Shown here in pieces: positions 48,392-57,779 of a stretch of DNA of 64,000 bases. A program made the position numbers and the translations under genes. Under the pieces are notes generated by a model. It ran no database searches. It was not told where the DNA came from and worked only from the letters and a program-made list of their open reading frames with translations. The stretch covers positions 1 to 64,000 of the forward strand of contig CAWJFP010000040.1 of NCBI GenBank assembly GCA_963842155.1, in the 5' to 3' direction. This DNA comes from CAWJFP01 sp963842155 (GTDB lineage Bacteria; Pseudomonadota; Alphaproteobacteria; JACZXZ01). The number at the start of each line of letters is the position of its first letter. Position 1 is the first letter of the stretch.

Positions 48392-49108
48392 CTAAAGCCC
48401 GAGATAGGCCTTGCGGATCTCGGGCAAGGCGGCAACCTCGCGCGCCGATCCCTCGGTGAAGACGCGCCCCTCCGCCAGCACATAGGCGTAATCGGCGATG
48501 GCCAAGGCCATATGGAGGTTCTGCTCGACGAGCAGGATGGTAAGCCCCTGGCGCTTCAGCAGGCGAAGCGTGCCGAAGAGCTGCTGGACCAGAAGCGGCG
48601 CCAGGCCGAGCGAGAGCTCGTCGATGACGAGGAGCTCGGGGTCGGCCATCAGCCCGCGCGCGATCGCCAGCATCTGCTGCTCGCCCCCGGAGAAGGTGCC
48701 GGCGCGTTGCTTGCGCCGCTCCTTGAGGCGCGGGAACAGCTCGTAGACGCGCGCGAAGTTCTCGCTTCTCCGACGCGCCGCGCGGGCCGAGAAGGCGCCC
48801 ATCTCCAGATTCTCCTCGACCGTCATGGCGGCGAAGAGCTGCCTTCCCTCCGGCACGAGCACGAGGCCGCGCGCCGTCTTGGCATGGGGCGAAAGGCGCG
48901 TCACGTCGGCGCCCTTGAAGCGCACCTTTCCGCGCCAGGGCTTGAGGCTGCCCATGGCAGCGGCAAGCGTCGTGGTCTTGCCCGCGCCATTGGCGCCGAG
49001 GACGGTGGTCAGGCGGCCCTCATGGGCGGCGAGCGAGACCTCCCACAGCACCTGCAGCTCGCCATAGCCCGTCTCGATCGCTTCCAGCGCGAGGAGAGCT
49101 TCCGCCAT
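48392..49108 (-). CDS. livF: Branched-chain amino acid ABC transporter ATPase LivF
   Basis: This 238-residue nucleotide-binding subunit has the Walker A GANGAGKTTT, signature FSGGEQQMLAIARGL, Walker B LLVIDELSLGLAP and switch-His-equivalent in VEQN. It is the last gene of a five-gene Liv operon, and the ATG at 49108 is 4 bases after the livG stop. Ligand specificity is set by the binding protein at 51761. Confidence 0.93.
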   Translation of the reverse strand: MAEALLALEAIETGYGELQVLWEVSLAAHEGRLTTVLGANGAGKTTTLAAAMGSLKPWRGKVRFKGADVTRLSPHAKTARGLVLVPEGRQLFAAMTVEENLEMGAFSARAARRRSENFARVYELFPRLKERRKQRAGTFSGGEQQMLAIARGLMADPELLVIDELSLGLAPLLVQQLFGTLRLLKRQGLTILLVEQNLHMALAIADYAYVLAEGRVFTEGSAREVAALPEIRKAYLGL

Positions 49109-49111
49109 CGC

Positions 49112-49864
49112 CTATGGCTCTCCCAGCAGCTTGAGCGCCATGGCGGGATCGCCGAGATAGGCCTCGATCACCTTCGGGTCGCTCGCCACCGCCGCGGGCG
49201 CGCCCTCTGCGAGCTTGCGGCCGAAGCTCAGCACCATCACCCGGTCCGACAGGCTCATGATCGCTTGCATGAGATGCTCGATGACGAGGATCGCGATGCC
49301 CATGCCGCGAATGCGGCGGATCACCTCGATCATGCGCTCGACCTCGGTGGGGTTGAGGCCGGCCAGCACCTCGTCGAGCAGCAGGAGACGCGGCCGCGCC
49401 GCGAGCGCGCGGGCCAGCTCGAGGCGCTTCTTGCCCGCGATGGTGAGGCCGCCCGCGAGCCGGTCCTTCATCTCGACCAGCCCGACGAGCTCAAGCGCCT
49501 CGAGCGCCGCCTCCCGCGCGCGCGCAAGCGACAAGGCCTCGCGTCCGAAGCAGGCTCCCACCATGCAGTTCTGCAGCACGCTCATGTCGCTGAGCGGCTT
49601 CACGAGCTGGAAACAGCGCGCCATGCCATGGCGCGCCACGCGATAGGGCGGCAGGCCGGTGATGTCGCGCCCGGCGAAGATCACCCTGCCCTCGTTCGGC
49701 CGCTCGACGCCGTTCAGCAGGTTGAAGATGGTGGATTTCCCGGCGCCATTGGGCCCGATCAGGCCGAAGATCTCGCCCTCGCGCAGCTCGAAATCGACCT
49801 TGTCGACGGCCTGCAAGCCGCCGAATCGCTTGCTCAATCCGATGGCTTCGAGGAGCGCCGTCAT
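49112..49864 (-). CDS. livG: Branched-chain amino acid ABC transporter ATPase LivG
   Basis: This 250-residue nucleotide-binding subunit has the Walker [10 protein letters not shown], a LivG-specific insert with [16 protein letters not shown] and a Walker [12 protein letters not shown]. The signature region reads [15 protein letters not shown]; the usual second Ser-Gly-Gly is replaced by IAG, which is normal in some LivG branches. The ATG overlaps the livM stop as ATGA. An ATG at 49906 inside livM is not needed. Confidence 0.92.
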   Translation of the reverse strand: MTALLEAIGLSKRFGGLQAVDKVDFELREGEIFGLIGPNGAGKSTIFNLLNGVERPNEGRVIFAGRDITGLPPYRVARHGMARCFQLVKPLSDMSVLQNCMVGACFGREALSLARAREAALEALELVGLVEMKDRLAGGLTIAGKKRLELARALAARPRLLLLDEVLAGLNPTEVERMIEVIRRIRGMGIAILVIEHLMQAIMSLSDRVMVLSFGRKLAEGAPAAVASDPKVIEAYLGDPAMALKLLGEP

Positions 49865-50823
49865 TCCAGCACCCGCCGCAGCCGCGGCCAGAGGCGGTAG
49901 AGCCAACCCATGAGGCCGCTTGGGGCAAAAAGGACGATGAGCAGCAGCAGGGCGCCCGCGACGACGAGCTGGAAATGCGAGAACGTGTCGGATGTCAGGA
50001 GCCAGCCGCGCAATTCCTCATAGAGATAGGCGCCGAGCGCGGCGCCGGTCACGGTGCCTTGTCCGCCCAGCATGAGCATGACGATGGCCTCGGTCGAGAG
50101 GGTGAGGTCGAAGGCCTGGTCGGGGTCGATCACGCCGCTCTTGAAGAAATAAAGCGCCCCGGCGGTGGCCGGCAGGAACGCCGAGATGCTGTAGACCATC
50201 GCCTTGTAGCGCGGCGTCGGAACGCCGAGCACGGCGGCGGCATCCTCGTCCTGCCCGATGGCGAGAAGGCCGAGGCCGAAGCGCGAGCTCTTGATCGCAT
50301 AGGAGAGCAGCAGCGAAGCGCCCATCGCCAGCACGATCAGCTCATAGACGGTCCAAAGAGCCTGCGCCGGCCCGCCCAACGGGCCATAAGCATCGAGGGA
50401 GAGATAGAGGCCGGTGGCCCCGCCCCAGGGCGCGAAATTGGAGACGAACGCCTTGACCCCCTCGCTGATGCCGATCGTGGCGAGAGCGAAATAGGCGCCG
50501 CGGAGGCGTAAAATGACGAGGCCGAGCGCCAGGGCCGCGAGGCTCACGGCAAGACCGGCGACCAGAGCCGCGCCGAGCAGCGGCCAGCCGCGCGCGGTCG
50601 CCAGATAGACACCGATATAGCCGCCCAGCCCGAAGAAGACGATGTTGCCGAAATTGACGTAGCCGGCATAGCCGATCAGCAGATTGAGGTTGCTCGCCAG
50701 GATGATGTAGAGGGCCGCGAGGATCAGGCTCTCGCGCAGCTCGACATTGCCGTGCCACAGCGGCAGCAGAAAGGCCGCCGTCGCCGTCACAATGACCCAG
50801 AAGAACGGCCGGCGAAATATCAT
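49861..50823 (-). CDS. livM: Branched-chain amino acid ABC transporter permease LivM
   Basis: This is a 320-residue integral membrane protein with about nine helices. The family segments [20 protein letters not shown] and [18 protein letters not shown] are seen. The ATG at 50823 is two bases after the livH stop. It forms the channel with LivH. Confidence 0.92.
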   Translation of the reverse strand: MIFRRPFFWVIVTATAAFLLPLWHGNVELRESLILAALYIILASNLNLLIGYAGYVNFGNIVFFGLGGYIGVYLATARGWPLLGAALVAGLAVSLAALALGLVILRLRGAYFALATIGISEGVKAFVSNFAPWGGATGLYLSLDAYGPLGGPAQALWTVYELIVLAMGASLLLSYAIKSSRFGLGLLAIGQDEDAAAVLGVPTPRYKAMVYSISAFLPATAGALYFFKSGVIDPDQAFDLTLSTEAIVMLMLGGQGTVTGAALGAYLYEELRGWLLTSDTFSHFQLVVAGALLLLIVLFAPSGLMGWLYRLWPRLRRVLE

Positions 50824-50825
50824 CC

Positions 50826-51689
50826 TCAGCCCGACTTGCGGGCGCTGAACAGCCCGCGCGGAAAGAGGAGGAGGACGAGGACGAAGAGCGCGAACTCGAT
50901 GACGGGCGTCCAGCTCACATCGATGAAGGGCGTCGTCAGCCCCTCGAGCAGGCCGAGGAGCACGCCGCCGAAAAGCGCGCCGAGCGGCTGCCCGAGGCCG
51001 CCCAACACCGTCACGACGAAGCTTTTGAGCTGGTAGCTGCCGCCGGAGAGAATGGTGAAGGGAAAGAGCGTCGCGATCAGCGCGCCCGACGCGCCGGCAA
51101 GGGCGATGCCGAGGCCGAAGGAAAAGGCGAGCACGCGCGTCGTCGGGATGCCCATGAGCTCGGCCGCCGCGCGGTTGCCCGCGACCGCGCGCACCGCCTT
51201 GCCGAGCCGCGTGTAGCGCAGGAAGACATAGAGCGCGCCTGCGATGGCGACGGCGATCACCGCCGCCGCGATATGGGTGCCCGTGAAGGTATAGCCGCGC
51301 CAGGTCAGGCCCGGCAGCGTGACGTTCACATTGAAGGTGTTGGTGCTCCACAGCGCCGTGCCGATCCCGATCAGCATCATATTGACCGAGAAGGTGGCGA
51401 GCAGACTCATCAGCGGCGGCCGGCCCACCACGCGATGCACGGCCACGGCGTAGACGACGACGCCCGCGAGGAAGCCCAGGACCATGATCGGAGGAATGGC
51501 GAGGTAGGGCGTGAGCCCGAGCAGCGGCGAGAGCAGATAGAGCGCGAACATCCCCAGCGCCAGCATGGCGCCATGGGTCAGGTTGATCACGTTCATCACG
51601 CCCCAAATGAGCGTGAGCCCCATGGCGGCAAGGCCGTACACGGCGCCGACGAGGATGCCGTCGAGGATAGAGGCGAGAATGCCGGCCAT
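50826..51689 (-). CDS. livH: Branched-chain amino acid ABC transporter permease LivH
   Basis: This 287-residue membrane protein has the LivH start AGILASILDGILVGAVYGL, NVINLTHGAML and the ATPase-contact loop ELMGIPTTRVLAFSFGLG. The ATG at 51689 is chosen because residues encoded upstream to 51848 are charged and not conserved. It is the second gene of the Liv operon. Confidence 0.92.
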   Translation of the reverse strand: MAGILASILDGILVGAVYGLAAMGLTLIWGVMNVINLTHGAMLALGMFALYLLSPLLGLTPYLAIPPIMVLGFLAGVVVYAVAVHRVVGRPPLMSLLATFSVNMMLIGIGTALWSTNTFNVNVTLPGLTWRGYTFTGTHIAAAVIAVAIAGALYVFLRYTRLGKAVRAVAGNRAAAELMGIPTTRVLAFSFGLGIALAGASGALIATLFPFTILSGGSYQLKSFVVTVLGGLGQPLGALFGGVLLGLLEGLTTPFIDVSWTPVIEFALFVLVLLLFPRGLFSARKSG

Positions 51690-51760
51690 GGCGCGCGGCC
51701 CCCTGCTGCGATCCCGCCCGTCCCAGAGACCGCGCCCGGGCGGCTCCGCCTTGGATCGCG

Positions 51761-52966
51761 TCAGCGCATCGGATAGGCGGCGTCGGCCGTCGCGGCCGAC
51801 TTCGGCCAGACCACCTCTTTCACCAACTTGCCGTCCTTCATCTGCCATTGCGCGATGACCATCTCATGGCCGATCTGCAGCCCATGGTCCTTGGCATCGG
51901 TCGAGACCTTGAAGGGTCCGAAGAAGGTGGTCGTTGCGAGCGCATTGAGCGCATCGGTCACCTTCTCGGGATCGACCGAGCCCGCCTGCTCGATGGCGCG
52001 TTGCAGGACGAGGCCGCAGCCATAGCCGCCGGCGGCATGGTAGTCCGGCGCGATATTGAATTTCGCCGTGAAGGCGGCGGTGAAACCGGCGGGGGTGGGC
52101 CCGAAATCCGGCTTGTAGCTCGCCTGCGGCTCCCATTGCGAGGGCACCGAGATGCCGACCGCCGCCGCGCCCAGATCGGCGAATTGCGGGCTGTCGGGCG
52201 CCACCGACAAGGTCACCCATTTGAGGGCGACCTTCTGGTCGTTGATCTGGCGCGCGAGCGTCGTTCCGTCGACATAATGCCCGCCGCCGACCAGCGCGTC
52301 GGCCTTGGCCGAGACCATCTTGTTGATGATCGGGCCGAAATCCGTCGTGCTCGGATTGTAGGATTCGTCGAGCACGAGATCGACGCCGATCTCCTTGGCA
52401 TGGGCCCGCGCGGCCGTGGCCGCCGCCTTGGAGAAGCCGTCGTCCGAATAGATGAGTGCCACCTGGGCCTTCGGATTCTTCGATTTCAGGACGTCGAGCG
52501 CGCTCGAGAGGTAATGGCCCGCCGGGGTATAGAGCTGGAAGAGATGCTTGTTGCCGAGCGTGTAGGTCTTCTCCTCGGCGGCGCCGCTCGTCACCATGAC
52601 CTTGCCATATTGCTCGGAGATGATGGCTGCCGTGGCGGTGAGATTCGAGGAATAGGGGCTGAAGAGGAACTGCGCCTTGTCTTGCACGATGAGGCGCGCA
52701 TAGAGCTGCTGCACGCGCGCGCCTTGCGACTCGTCATCGTAGCTGGCGAACCTGATCTGGTATTGCTTGCCGCCGGCCTTGATGCCGCCAGCCGCGTTCA
52801 CCTGGTCGCGCCATAGCTCGAAGCCCTGCAGCTGGGCCGTGGCGTCGAGCGTAAGCGCGCCGGTATGGGACGCGGTGAAGCCGATCGTGACCGTGTCCTC
52901 GTCGGCGGCGTAAGCGGGCATGGCGAGGGCGAGCGCGGCCGCCAAGGCGCATCCGAGCAATTTCAT
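51761..52966 (-). CDS. Liv-type ABC transporter substrate-binding protein
   Basis: This 401-residue type I periplasmic binding protein has a signal peptide (LLGCALAAALALAMP, cleaved after AYA). The domain has GFTASHTGALTLDA at its start, YDDESQGARVQQLYARL, the hinge segment VALIYSDDGFSKA, and KWVTLSVAPDSPQFADLG. The family binds leucine-type amino acids, amides or urea, but the ligand cannot be told here. It is the first gene of the operon, 71 bases before livH. Confidence 0.92.
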   Translation of the reverse strand: MKLLGCALAAALALAMPAYAADEDTVTIGFTASHTGALTLDATAQLQGFELWRDQVNAAGGIKAGGKQYQIRFASYDDESQGARVQQLYARLIVQDKAQFLFSPYSSNLTATAAIISEQYGKVMVTSGAAEEKTYTLGNKHLFQLYTPAGHYLSSALDVLKSKNPKAQVALIYSDDGFSKAAATAARAHAKEIGVDLVLDESYNPSTTDFGPIINKMVSAKADALVGGGHYVDGTTLARQINDQKVALKWVTLSVAPDSPQFADLGAAAVGISVPSQWEPQASYKPDFGPTPAGFTAAFTAKFNIAPDYHAAGGYGCGLVLQRAIEQAGSVDPEKVTDALNALATTTFFGPFKVSTDAKDHGLQIGHEMVIAQWQMKDGKLVKEVVWPKSAATADAAYPMR

Positions 52967-53092
52967 CGGGATCCTCCCAGGATATTTTTGGCGCATCGCG
53001 TGCGTCGCGCCGCTTCTCTCGACCGCATCGTGCAACCGCGACGCTTGCGCGTCAACCGGCGCGGCTCGGCGGAATTCGCATTCGTCAATTGA

Positions 53093-53872
53093 TCACAGGC
53101 CGCGCGTGGCACCGCCGTCGATGTCGATGAGCGAGCCATGCAGCCAGCGGCCGCGGGGCGACAGGATAAAGGCCGCCAGCGCGCCGATATCGGCCGGCTG
53201 TCCGATCCGCGTGGCGAAGCCCTCGACCAGCCGCGCCCGCGCGCCGGCCTCGTCGACGCCCTCCTCCTCGATCAGCTGATCGATGCGCGGTCGGAGCCGC
53301 GCCGTCTCGACCAGTCCGGGGTTGACGGCATTGACCTGCACCCCGTCGCGGCGGCCGATCTCGGCCAGGGCCTTGATGAAGGCGAGGCAGGCGGCATTGA
53401 CCGAGGCGCCGATGGTGAAGTCGGCCGTAGGCGTCCGCGCTCCCACGCCCACGATCTGCAGGAGCGATCCGCCCCGCGCCTTGAGGAGCGGCCAGGCGAG
53501 GCGGCTGAGCCGGACATGGGCGAGGAATTTGAGCGCGAAGCCGTCGAGGAAGTCCGCGTCCGAAAGCGAAAAGAAATCGCCGCGCTTGGTGGCGCCGGCA
53601 TTGTTGACCAGGATGTCGAACCGGCCGAAGCGCAGCGCCGCCGCGCCGATCAGCCCCTCGGCCGCCGCCGGATCGCGCAGATCGCCGGCGAATTGCTCGA
53701 CCTCGGCCCCAAGTCCGCGGATCTCCCCCGCCACGCTCTCCAGCGCCGAGCGGTCGCGCCCGGTCAGGACGAGCCGGCAGCCCTCGGCCGCCAGGGCGAG
53801 CGCTATGCCACGGCCGATGCCGCGGCTCGAGCCGGTAATCACCGCGACCTTGCCTGCGAGCTCGAGCTGCAT
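53093..53872 (-). CDS. Short-chain dehydrogenase/reductase
   Basis: This 259-residue SDR has the NAD(P)-binding TGSSRGIGRGIALAL, the structural NNAGAT motif and the C-terminal DIDGG. In the catalytic region the usual Tyr-x3-Lys is not evident. After IVGVGARTPTADFTIGASVN the position of the Tyr carries Phe (FTIGAS), and Lys appears later in FIKAL. It may therefore be inactive or use a different residue. Oriented like the Liv operon, upstream of it. Confidence 0.85.
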   Translation of the reverse strand: MQLELAGKVAVITGSSRGIGRGIALALAAEGCRLVLTGRDRSALESVAGEIRGLGAEVEQFAGDLRDPAAAEGLIGAAALRFGRFDILVNNAGATKRGDFFSLSDADFLDGFALKFLAHVRLSRLAWPLLKARGGSLLQIVGVGARTPTADFTIGASVNAACLAFIKALAEIGRRDGVQVNAVNPGLVETARLRPRIDQLIEEEGVDEAGARARLVEGFATRIGQPADIGALAAFILSPRGRWLHGSLIDIDGGATRGL

Positions 53873-53913
53873 TCCGCCATTCCCCTTTTTTTGGCCGCCG
53901 GCCGGCGCGCCGC

Positions 53914-54441
53914 TCAGCTTTTGGGCAGCGGGCGCTTATGGGCGTGGATATTGGAGGCGTCGTGCCGTTTCAGAATCTCGCTCGCGCGACGGCGGCGCTC
54001 CTCGTCCTCGCCGCGGACCCAGAGCAGCACTTTTCCCTGCTTGAGCGCCTCGGCGAATTCACGCGTATGCGGCGTCGCCTGCAGCTCGGAGAGGAACTCG
54101 AACAGCGCCAGCCCGCCGACCCCTGCGGCGACCGCGCCCGCCACCGCCGCGCCCACGGGTCCCGAGGCGAGAAGGATGAGGCCCGCCGCGGTCAGAGGCT
54201 CGATATATTTCGCCTCGCCGACCAGCCCCGTAAGGGTGCGGCGCCAGGCGTCGTCCGGCTTGCGCTGCGCCGCGCTCAAAGAATCATGACTGTCGAGCAC
54301 GGACAAATCGGTGCGCTCGAAGCCGGCCTTCAAGAGCTCGCCGATGGCCGCTTGGAGCGATTTGCGGTCGGCGAAAATCCCGACCACCTCCGTCACCCTC
54401 CCCGACTCCGCCGCGCCCGTCGTCTCCTTGCCGCGCGCCAT
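53914..54441 (-). CDS. Membrane-associated stress-type protein of unknown function
   Basis: This 175-residue protein starts with a VVGIFADRKSLQAAIGEL segment as in heat-induced stress protein (YflT-like) domains, then LKAGFERTDLSVL. A glycine-alanine-rich hydrophobic hairpin (GLILLASGPVGAAVAGAVAA) near residue 87 follows, with a charged C-terminus. Such proteins are often upregulated under stress; the exact role is unknown. It stands alone between an SDR and the small secreted proteins. Confidence 0.7.
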   Translation of the reverse strand: MARGKETTGAAESGRVTEVVGIFADRKSLQAAIGELLKAGFERTDLSVLDSHDSLSAAQRKPDDAWRRTLTGLVGEAKYIEPLTAAGLILLASGPVGAAVAGAVAAGVGGLALFEFLSELQATPHTREFAEALKQGKVLLWVRGEDEERRRRASEILKRHDASNIHAHKRPLPKS

Positions 54442-54506
54442 CCCGACCTCGGTTCCGTTGCCCGCGCCTCATATAGCCCGAGCCGGGTCGGCTTGCCTAG
54501 CGCAGC

Positions 54507-54557
54507 AGCCCGGGGCTTTTCACAGCCCGGGGTTCTTCACAGCCCGGGGCTCTTCAC
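54507..54557. repeat. Three tandem 17-base repeats
   Basis: AGCCCGGGGCTTTTCAC and two near copies follow each other exactly (54507, 54524, 54541), each with the palindromic CCCGGG core. They lie in the 289-base divergent region between the stress-type protein and the Asn/Gly-rich secreted protein. They could be a clustered binding site or slippage product. Confidence 0.75.
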
Positions 54558-54730
54558 AGCATTGTCATAGCCGCCGGCCTTTCACCTCTCGTACGATTGC
54601 CTATATCCGAGGCGTAGCGTGAGACATTGATCTCTCGCCACCAGAACTCCGACAAGGATTGTTGCGAGAGAGCGCCGACCTGTGGACGGTCGGGGGTCCT
54701 TCACTATCCACAGCCTTCGAGGAGAAGATC

Positions 54731-55069
54731 ATGAAGAAGCTTCTGATGTCGACTGCAGTGGCGCTTGCTCTAGCCATCCTCCCGGCCTCCTCGAGCTGGG
54801 CGATGGGCCCGGCGGGCGTGGGCGACCAATACGGCCCCAACTCCACGACGAACGCCGGGACGGGCGCGCCGGCGGTCAATGGCAACACGGGCGTCAACGG
54901 CAATGCCGGCGTCAATAGCGGCGACACCGGGGCGAACGGCAACAGCGGCGCCAACGGAAATGTCGGCACCACTGGCAATGGTGTGAACGGCAATGCCGGC
55001 GTAAACGGCAACAGCGGCGTGAACGGCAACGCGGGGGTGAACGGCTCGGATGCAACTCATACCCAGTAA
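54731..55069 (+). CDS. Secreted Asn/Gly-rich repeat protein
   Basis: This 112-residue protein has a signal peptide (MKKLLMSTAVALALAI, cleaved near SSWAMGP). A GAGGAG ribosome site precedes the ATG at 54731. The mature part is about ten repeats of a Gly-Asn-x-Gly-Val-Asn type unit (NGNAGVNGNSG), ending in DATHTQ. No known domain; a surface or periplasmic low-complexity protein is likely. The repeats have related but not identical codons. Confidence 0.8.
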   Translation: MKKLLMSTAVALALAILPASSSWAMGPAGVGDQYGPNSTTNAGTGAPAVNGNTGVNGNAGVNSGDTGANGNSGANGNVGTTGNGVNGNAGVNGNSGVNGNAGVNGSDATHTQ

Positions 55070-55156
55070 ATCCCCGGCGGCCTAAGCGCGGCCGTCGCGC
55101 GTTCGCCGACGGCGAATCCTCTGCCAAGCAACCTTGCCTTCATCCCGCAAAGCAGA

Positions 55157-55186
55157 AAGGGCCCGGCTGTCACCAGCCGAGCCCTT
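55157..55186. terminator. Bidirectional terminator between convergent small secreted-protein genes
   Basis: AAGGGCCCGGCT and AGCCGAGCCCTT pair over 12 bases with a single mismatch around a 6-base loop. A-rich sequence lies on the left and T-rich on the right, giving T-runs in both directions. It separates the converging genes ending at 55069 and 55211. Confidence 0.75.
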
Positions 55187-55210
55187 CCGCGTTTCGCTCT
55201 GCGCTTCCGA

Positions 55211-55471
55211 TCAGTAGCCGTAATAGGGGCTGTAATAGGGATCGGCATAGCCCGGCCCCGGGCCGTAGTCGTAATAATAGGGCGCGCCCAAGCCGAAATA
55301 GACGCCCGGGCCGACGCCCCAGCCCCAGCCGCCGTGATAATGGCCGTGCCAGCCGTGATCATGCCAGGCCGCTTGGGCCGGCACCGCGGCGACCAGCATG
55401 ACCGTCGCGACCGCGGCGGCGCAAAGCAGCTTGGGCGCAGACGATAAGCGAAGCGATTTCAGCAGCGTCAT
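55211..55471 (-). CDS. Small secreted Gly/Tyr/His-rich protein
   Basis: This 86-residue protein has a signal peptide (LLCAAAVATVMLVAAVP, cleaved after AQA). The mature part is about 50 residues rich in His, Gly, Trp and Tyr (WHDHGWHGHYHGGWGWG and PYYYDYGPGPGY). Similar proteins occur in many Alphaproteobacteria and are thought to be periplasmic or surface-exposed; the function is unknown. His-rich stretches could bind metal. Confidence 0.75.
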   Translation of the reverse strand: MTLLKSLRLSSAPKLLCAAAVATVMLVAAVPAQAAWHDHGWHGHYHGGWGWGVGPGVYFGLGAPYYYDYGPGPGYADPYYSPYYGY

Positions 55472-55754
55472 TTGAACCTCCTAGCCAACGAAGGCGTTGC
55501 TGAAGGGATAGACCGAGCCCGCAGAGGCTACTTCCGACTGCGCCTATTACAAATCTGTGGCCGCCCAAGCGATCCAAATAACAGCGACGAGCGCACAAAG
55601 GATTAATGGATGGTCAGCATTTGACGATGATTGTTGATTTTTGCAGATTTGATCGGCCGCGACGCGGAGCTTTGCCAACGTGACGGCGAATTCTTTCGGC
55701 GCGGCGAGGGTCGTAATGCGATCGAAGCAGATTGTTCGATGGAGGATGGCGGCG

Positions 55755-55843
55755 TGGTGCCCGCTGCCGGACTCGAACCGGCACTCCCGGCTACAGGAAA
55801 CGGATTTTAAGTCCGTTGCGTCTACCGATTCCGCCAAGCGGGC
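55755..55843 (-). tRNA. tRNA-Leu (anticodon TAA)
   Basis: This 89-base minus-strand tRNA has a GCCCGCT acceptor pairing with AGCGGGC, an anticodon stem ACGGA/TCCGT with loop CTTAAAA, a long variable arm, the GGTTCGAGTCC T-arm and an encoded CCA. The long variable arm and anticodon TAA mark it as leucine. Confidence 0.97.
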
Positions 55844-55918
55844 ATGGGCATCAATCTATATCGAGGCGGGGCGGAAGCGCCAAGGCCAAAGGCGCATGAG
55901 AGGCTGCCGCGCGGCCGG

Positions 55919-56701
55919 CTAACCCGCCGCATCCTCGAGGATCTTGCCGCCGAGACCGCGCAGCATGGCCTTGAGCTCCCCGGCCGTGCGCTCGAGCGCC
56001 GCCGGGTCGGTGCCGCGAATGACGAGGCTCACGCCGAAGCGGCCCGCGCGGTAATAGGGATAGCTGCCGATCTCGACCTCGGGATGGCCCTCCTGGAGGG
56101 CGCCCAGCCCCGCCGCGATCGCCCCCTCCGGGAGGTCGGTCGCGACGACGCGCGAGAGCATCGGCGCGCCGCCCACGAGGCGGTGCTTGAGCGTCTGGAA
56201 CATGGCCTGCATGATCGAAGGCACGCCCGCCAGCACGAAGACATTGCCGATCTGGAAGCCCGGCGCGCCGCTCACCGGATTGTCGATCAGCACCCCGCCC
56301 TCCGGCACATTGGCCATGCGCAGCCGCGCCTCGTTGAGCTCGATGCCGCGGTTGCGATATTGCCGCGCCAGCCGCTCGGCCGCCTCGGGATGGCGCAGCA
56401 GCGGTACCTCGAAGGCGCGCGCGATCGCCTCGGCCGTGATGTCGTCATGGGTCGGGCCGATGCCGCCGGTGGTGAAGACATAGTCGTAGAGGACGCGCAG
56501 CGCGTTCACCGCCGCGACGATGCGCGCCTCGATGTCGGGCACCACCCGCGCCTCGGCGAGCCTGATGCCGAGCTTGTTGAGCTCGACGGCGAGATAGGGC
56601 AGGTTCGCGTCCCGGGTGCGCCCGGACAAGACCTCGTTGCCGATGACGAGAACGGCGGCGCTGTAGGTCTTGGCGGGAGGTTGCGCGGCGGTTTCGTTCA
56701 T
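55919..56701 (-). CDS. CinA-type molybdopterin-binding-domain protein
   Basis: This is a 260-residue protein of the MoCF/CinA N-terminal family. The domain starts AAVLVIGNEVLSGRTRDAN and has TTGGIGPTHDDITAEAIA near residue 80, the nucleotide-binding block. The C-terminal amidohydrolase part of full-length CinA is absent. Related short proteins are annotated as competence/damage-inducible, but a nucleotide or cofactor pyrophosphatase role is more likely. It is divergent from map. Confidence 0.88.
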   Translation of the reverse strand: MNETAAQPPAKTYSAAVLVIGNEVLSGRTRDANLPYLAVELNKLGIRLAEARVVPDIEARIVAAVNALRVLYDYVFTTGGIGPTHDDITAEAIARAFEVPLLRHPEAAERLARQYRNRGIELNEARLRMANVPEGGVLIDNPVSGAPGFQIGNVFVLAGVPSIMQAMFQTLKHRLVGGAPMLSRVVATDLPEGAIAAGLGALQEGHPEVEIGSYPYYRAGRFGVSLVIRGTDPAALERTAGELKAMLRGLGGKILEDAAG

Positions 56702-56918
56702 GGCGCCTCAAGTGGGCAACGCGGAGGGGGCCATCCTAGCTCAAGCGGCGGCCGGGCGTGAGCGCGGCCCGTTGCCTGGCGGCCCGCCGCATCCCATATT
56801 AGCCGGCCGCCGGTTGCGAAACGATACGAGCGCAAAAGCCGGCAGGAATGCATTGAAAGAGCGGCCTCCGCCGCGATCTTCAGTGGCGGACCCGCGCGGC
56901 GACGGATAGAGTACGGAC

Positions 56919-57746
56919 ATGAACCAGATGGAACGAAGCCACCGGGTGCACCCGGAAGAGCAGCGGATCAAGATCCATCTCCCCGAGCATTTCGAGGGCA
57001 TGCGGCGGGCGGGGCGGCTCGCGGCCGAAGTGCTGGATTTCATCACGCCCTACGCGAAGCCCGGCGTCACCACCGGCGAGCTCGACAGCCTCTGCCATGG
57101 CTTCATCCTCGATCATGGCGCCACCCCGGCGCCGCTCAACTACCGCGGCTTTCCGCGCTCGATCTGCACCTCGGTGAACCACGTCGTCTGCCACGGCATC
57201 CCGTCCGAGGACAAGCTGCTGCAGACGGGCGACATCCTCAACATCGACGTGACGGTGATCCTCGACGGCTGGCATGGCGACACCAGCCGCATGTACGAGA
57301 TCGGCGAGATCAAGCTCAAGGCGCGGCGCCTCATCGACGTGACCTACGAAGCGATGATGCGCGGCATCGCCGTGGTGCGGCCCGGCGCCACGGTCGGCGA
57401 CATCGGCCACGCCATCCAGAGCTATGCCGAGGCGCAGCGCTTCTCGGTGGTGCGAGATTTCTGCGGCCATGGGCTGGGGCGCATTTTCCACGACGCGCCG
57501 AGCATCCTCCATTTCGGCCATCCCGGCGAGGGGCCGGTGCTGCGCGAGGGCATGTTCTTCACCGTCGAGCCGATGATCAATGCCGGGCGTCATGCCGTGA
57601 AGATCCTGGGCGACGGCTGGACCGCCGTCACCAAGGACCGCTCCCTCTCGGCTCAGTTCGAGCATTCCATCGGCGTGACGGCGGACGGCCACGAGATCTT
57701 CACCCTCTCGCCCAAGGGTCTGCATCACCCGCCCTACAAGCTCTGA
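56919..57746 (+). CDS. map: Type I methionine aminopeptidase
   Basis: Map removes the initiator Met from nascent proteins. The 275-residue cytosolic protein has His in NHVVCHGIP, the metal ligands in LNIDVTVILDGWHGDTS (two Asp), the His in DFCGHGLGRIFHDAP, and two Glu in FTVEPMIN and FEHSIGV. The start at 56919 gives an N-terminal extension of about 25 residues. The next gene, radC, follows 33 bases later. Confidence 0.96.
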   Translation: MNQMERSHRVHPEEQRIKIHLPEHFEGMRRAGRLAAEVLDFITPYAKPGVTTGELDSLCHGFILDHGATPAPLNYRGFPRSICTSVNHVVCHGIPSEDKLLQTGDILNIDVTVILDGWHGDTSRMYEIGEIKLKARRLIDVTYEAMMRGIAVVRPGATVGDIGHAIQSYAEAQRFSVVRDFCGHGLGRIFHDAPSILHFGHPGEGPVLREGMFFTVEPMINAGRHAVKILGDGWTAVTKDRSLSAQFEHSIGVTADGHEIFTLSPKGLHHPPYKL

Positions 57747-57779
57747 TTCTCGCTCGGCAGGGAAGCCGCCGCCCCCGCG

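Noticed and set aside
55547..55922. Frames reading MAESVDATDLKSV and, on the other strand, LPDSNRHSRLQETDFKS
   Set aside because: They are translations of the tRNA-Leu(TAA) gene and its complement, not proteins.
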